Shown: positions 57,032-59,785 of the stretch, piece after piece | How positions within the stretch are numbered: the first letter of the stretch is position 1 | How the letters are laid out: each line of letters opens with the position of its first letter | NCBI GenBank assembly: GCA_023139715.1 | Contig: JAGLNB010000002.1 | Span: forward strand, 1 to 59,785 | Length of the DNA: 59,785 bases | From: Planctomycetota bacterium | GTDB lineage: Bacteria; Planctomycetota; Phycisphaerae; Sedimentisphaerales; Anaerobacaceae | Reading direction: 5' to 3' | The notes under the pieces: generated by a model | What the model was told of the DNA's origin: nothing | The model's input: the letters and a program-made list of their open reading frames with translations, nothing else | The model's database searches: none | Position numbers and translations under genes: made by a program

Positions 57032-57793
57032 CTAATTGCCCTCGTATACCATGACCTTATCAACCGTGATGGTTGGTTGTGTCGCACCGCTCGCCTTGAC
57101 AACTGCAAACATGGGCTGCAATCCATCTGTATAGTTGCTCATGTCGAATGTGGTACTCGATGCCACCCGGGTCCACGCAAGACCGTCATCACCCATATAG
57201 AATTTGATATCCGCACTATCTGTACAGTCTATCTTAATCCATTTGTGTGTGGCTGCGACCATTGTGACACCGGTTGCAGTGTCATCATTGTCGTTGGTTC
57301 CATCATCGGTTTCTACAACTGGCGTCATGTTGGCGACCAGTCGAACCCATGCATGTGCTGCACTTGAATCCAATGTGTCGTTCCATGCTGCACCAAGTCC
57401 AATTACTACACCTTCGTTTGTAGTAATAGCAGAAGTGGCAAACCTAGCAACCATTACAGGGCCATTGTCTATATCAAATTCAAGCACGTCATTGAAATCA
57501 TATCCACACACTTCTGCCTCGTCATTGGTGGCTAGTGTACACAGAACAACATGCGTTCCATCGACTGGTGCGTGTGTTGGTGCACCCGCTGAAGATGTGT
57601 CATTAAGTGTCCATGCTGCCCCAATATCTGATCCATGAAAATCATCATAGAACCCATCCATTTGTCGTTGCATGGAATCTAATATTTCAATCAATGAAGT
57701 ATGCTTTCGGTCCACGTTACCTATGAGTGGGCAGGGGGCGTTTGCCCCCACTTGTACATCTGACAAGGCCACTCCACCTGCATCATATGACAT
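57032..57793 (-). CDS. Lectin-like (laminin-G-type) head decoration protein
   Basis: 253 aa. Starts with a helical lead (I-E-I-L-D-S-M-Q-R-Q-M) and then a jelly-roll pattern: D-D-F-H-G-S, A-W-T-L-N-D-T, V-V-I-G-L-G-A-A-W, W-I-K-I-D, K-F-Y-M-G-D-D-G. Such domains bind sugars on decoration proteins. One gene away from the capsid. Confidence 0.7.
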   Translation of the reverse strand: MSYDAGGVALSDVQVGANAPCPLIGNVDRKHTSLIEILDSMQRQMDGFYDDFHGSDIGAAWTLNDTSSAGAPTHAPVDGTHVVLCTLATNDEAEVCGYDFNDVLEFDIDNGPVMVARFATSAITTNEGVVIGLGAAWNDTLDSSAAHAWVRLVANMTPVVETDDGTNDNDDTATGVTMVAATHKWIKIDCTDSADIKFYMGDDGLAWTRVASSTTFDMSNYTDGLQPMFAVVKASGATQPTITVDKVMVYEGN

Positions 57794-57799
57794 TTTATA

Positions 57800-58279
57800 T
57801 CACTCCGATGTAGTCTTGGTTGCCACAAGACCAGAACATCTGCCAACGTCAGCACTTGCCAAAACAATGCTGTTCAGATTAAACATTATTGCATTGTCCA
57901 GGTGTATTGCAGCAGTTGTCCCCAGTGCACCACGTCTACATGTGATTACAGTCGAAGAATACTCAGACACTTCTATGATCTCATTGTCTACTTTCATGTA
58001 GAAATGTGTGCCTGTTGCGGGCCACTGTGCCACGGTTGCTCCGTCAAATGTGATAGTAGTCGCGGCTGCAGTGATGTCAGAGCCATCATTTATCACACCA
58101 ACAGCATAGGTGGCCGTTTCAGTCAATCCTGCTTCGGTTTTGAAATAGTACCAAAACGCAGGGTATGTCAATTCAATCCAATCGTTCTGGGTGACTTTTT
58201 CGACTTCGATCATCCTGACATCGATGTTATCATTCGCAGTGCCGTAATCACTGACTGGTGTTAGTAATGCTACTGCCAT
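57800..58279 (-). CDS. Capsid-adjacent decoration protein candidate
   Basis: 159 aa. Directly follows the major capsid gene. Beta-rich (A-T-T-I-T-F-D-G-A, F-Y-M-K-V-D-N-E-I-I-E-V, T-C-R-R-G-A-L-G-T). The D-N-E-I-I-E-V...C-R-R-G-A-x-G-T pattern is seen in phage structural proteins. Cementing or head-fibre role is inferred. Confidence 0.65.
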   Translation of the reverse strand: MAVALLTPVSDYGTANDNIDVRMIEVEKVTQNDWIELTYPAFWYYFKTEAGLTETATYAVGVINDGSDITAAATTITFDGATVAQWPATGTHFYMKVDNEIIEVSEYSSTVITCRRGALGTTAAIHLDNAIMFNLNSIVLASADVGRCSGLVATKTTSE

Positions 58280-58281
58280 GA

Positions 58282-59331
58282 TTAATCACATCCGTACAAT
58301 TGACCCATGCCTTCAGGGAACTTGTTGATCAAAGTCATGTAGACCTTCAGGAAGAACTTGTTTGAATCTGTGGTCTGTGCCAGCCTCTGGAAAGTGATAT
58401 CTTGCAATACCCTCTGTTCCAAGAAGTTGGTATTTACACACAGAATCCTTCTTGCGTCTGCGGTTGTAGGCATGAACTGTGATACTATCAATGGGAGTTC
58501 ACCCACAACAGTATTAATGCTCAGTGCCTGCAGACCCCATGCAACCTTTGTATATGGATTGCTGTACCTGATACTGTTTATGATCTGGTTCTTGAGGTTC
58601 GATGCAGTATACGGATCTGTTATGAGCAGATTCGGAGCGCCCTTGTCAACGAAGCAGTCATTGACCAGAGTGTCAACATCTTCGAGTGTTGGGATTTCCC
58701 CGCTCATGTCAGTCGTGTTTGCTGTCAACAGTTCGATAAGACCGTCGGGCTGATACTGGTTTGTGGTATTATTACCGTTAATCAGCGCCTCTTCAATTGT
58801 CTCGTTGAGTTCCTGCGTTTTGGTCATCACTGCCCGGCGCATAGTAGATTCGAAGTGTGCACCGCCGATTTCAGCGACACCTGTGACACGACCTGTGATC
58901 CTACAATACCTGATCGTGGAACTTGCCAGTTCTTCAGTGTCGTCAGTCTCGGTAAGAGTTGGGTCTTCTTTACCCCATGCAGCAGCACCCCTTCCGGTCA
59001 GCCTGTAGTAGTTCGCTGTTATGCCGGTATTGGTCACTTTCGGAACCAGTGCTTTGATTGGTGTAAATCTTCGAGTGATATCTACAACACCAGAATCATA
59101 CGCCAATGGCATCGGGACATAGCCAGATGCACCAGACGAAGCGCCTACATTGGCAGCCTTCCCGAAGGTTTCAACGTGCCAGTCGTAGACTGTCTTCGCC
59201 ATGTCAGGGAAATATTCCTGCGCTGGCTGTAGTGGTCCTTCATACATTGTGTGGTTCGGGAGGTCACCGAATGAAGACTTGTATATACTGGCCTCATCGA
59301 TCTCACCCGGAGCCATGAATGTTCCACCCAT
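58282..59331 (-). CDS. Major capsid protein (HK97 fold)
   Basis: 349 aa. Arrangement Y-V-P-M-P, T-P-I-K-A-L-V-P-K-V, S-S-T-I-R-Y-C-R-I-T-G-R-V, N-E-T-I-E-E-A-L-I-N-G and A-P-N-L-L-I-T-D-P fits HK97-fold capsids of the SU10/N4-gp56-like kind. It has a strong ribosome site (ggaggc) and lies between scaffold-like protein and decoration genes. Protease cleavage of an N-terminal piece is possible but not seen directly. Confidence 0.88.
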   Translation of the reverse strand: MGGTFMAPGEIDEASIYKSSFGDLPNHTMYEGPLQPAQEYFPDMAKTVYDWHVETFGKAANVGASSGASGYVPMPLAYDSGVVDITRRFTPIKALVPKVTNTGITANYYRLTGRGAAAWGKEDPTLTETDDTEELASSTIRYCRITGRVTGVAEIGGAHFESTMRRAVMTKTQELNETIEEALINGNNTTNQYQPDGLIELLTANTTDMSGEIPTLEDVDTLVNDCFVDKGAPNLLITDPYTASNLKNQIINSIRYSNPYTKVAWGLQALSINTVVGELPLIVSQFMPTTADARRILCVNTNFLEQRVLQDITFQRLAQTTDSNKFFLKVYMTLINKFPEGMGQLYGCD

Positions 59332-59332
59332 G

Positions 59333-59734
59333 TTATTTGCCTCCTGCTTCAGGGAATGCTGTATGGAATATACCCTTCATCACATCGATTTTCTGGGGTT
59401 TGCCATCTCCAACATCCTGGATGCCTTTCATCATCGGCATGTTTTCGATTGTTTCAACCTGCTTTTGGATGGTCACTATTGTTTTTGCCATCTCATCAAC
59501 AGTGCTCTTTTCCACAGGGTTAGGCTTCTCTGCCTCTGCCATCTTCTGAATCGTAGGTGCAAGTTCATTTACCTGCCCTTTGAGTTCAGTGACGGTATCA
59601 GACATCTTATCGAAGTCCGCCTGCGATGCGCTAGGAATCTGTTCTTTAAACAGTTCCTCTACCTTTGTCAATTTCTCAAAGAGAGCATCATATTCACCTT
59701 TGGAAATTGACTCTTTTGGTTTGTTCTCTGCCAT
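59333..59734 (-). CDS. Scaffold-like coiled-coil protein
   Basis: 133 aa. Two coiled-coil stretches (A-L-F-E-K-L-T-K-V-E-E-L-F-K, T-I-V-T-I-Q-K-Q-V-E-T-I-E), acidic and Gly end. It lies between protease and capsid genes across the circle junction, where scaffolds (or a separate delta domain) are found. ATG 59734 follows aaggag. Confidence 0.7.
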   Translation of the reverse strand: MAENKPKESISKGEYDALFEKLTKVEELFKEQIPSASQADFDKMSDTVTELKGQVNELAPTIQKMAEAEKPNPVEKSTVDEMAKTIVTIQKQVETIENMPMMKGIQDVGDGKPQKIDVMKGIFHTAFPEAGGK

Positions 59735-59760
59735 ATGTTTATGCTCCTTGGTAGGATATC

Positions 59761-59785
59761 AGCCCGCACTTACGGGAATGAATGT
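59761..59785. repeat. Right copy of 25-bp terminal redundancy
   Basis: Identical to 1-25. See the left copy. The gap between the scaffold-like gene (start 59734) and the protease stop (25) is normal when the ends are joined, supporting circular closure. Confidence 0.85.

Overview
The window looks like a complete, circular genome of about 59.76 kb from a head-tailed (Caudoviricetes-type) virus of an archaeon. The first 25 bases recur exactly as the last 25, and the structural operon runs without a break across that junction. Signs of an archaeal host are leaderless genes behind TATA boxes, three SpoVT/AbrB mini-proteins and a DUF2080-like protein, an ERCC4-type nuclease, a primase-polymerase/SF3 helicase with a winged-helix tail, and a DUF2227 membrane protein. 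A tail protein with a disaggregatase-related (CBM96/DNRLRE-like) repeat hints at a Methanosarcina-like host; this host call is an inference. No integrase, ribosomal RNA, CRISPR array or RNA polymerase was seen.

Layout. (1) Across the origin, minus strand, 59734 down to 38186 and 4888 down to 25: the virion block. It holds terminase large subunit, a 50-residue coupled protein, portal, Mu-F-like minor head protein, prohead protease, scaffold-like protein, HK97-type capsid, decoration proteins, connector, tail completion and terminator proteins, tail tube, tail chaperones G and G-T joined by a -1 slippery site, a short tape measure, baseplate and fibre proteins, then a probable lysis cassette. 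An HNH gene sits backwards inside the tail genes. (2) 5033-7660, plus strand: an early operon of unknown proteins, divergent from the terminase. (3) 7663-26806, minus strand: a dense accessory and replication region with a probable small terminase subunit, adenine methyltransferase, primase-helicase, nucleases, homing-type endonucleases, an RDF-like protein and many very small (20-80 aa) proteins, several with zinc ribbons. (4) 23864-24318: a gene-free block carrying one tRNA-like gene and a run of smaller tRNA-like hairpins on the minus strand. (5) 26927-37603: two divergent operons around an AbrB-linked promoter at 31887-32001. They carry a type IV secretion/conjugation-like set (VirB4-type ATPase, PrgI/VirB3-like, VirB2-like and VirB6/TrbL-like membrane proteins, an exported anchored protein) with a cytosine methyltransferase embedded in it. 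No relaxase or coupling protein is visible.

How the parts work together. The primase-helicase, resolvase-like nuclease and RDF-like protein would replicate and process the genome. The methyltransferases would mark it. The small AbrB and RHH proteins would control a shared promoter type (core ctatttatactat / ctatatatactt on the minus strand). The virion block packages and delivers the DNA. The two most unusual parts are the secretion-like module in a tailed virus and the tRNA-like array, in which five elements have a 7-bp acceptor-like stem followed by A and four carry G-U pairs that make sense only on the minus strand.
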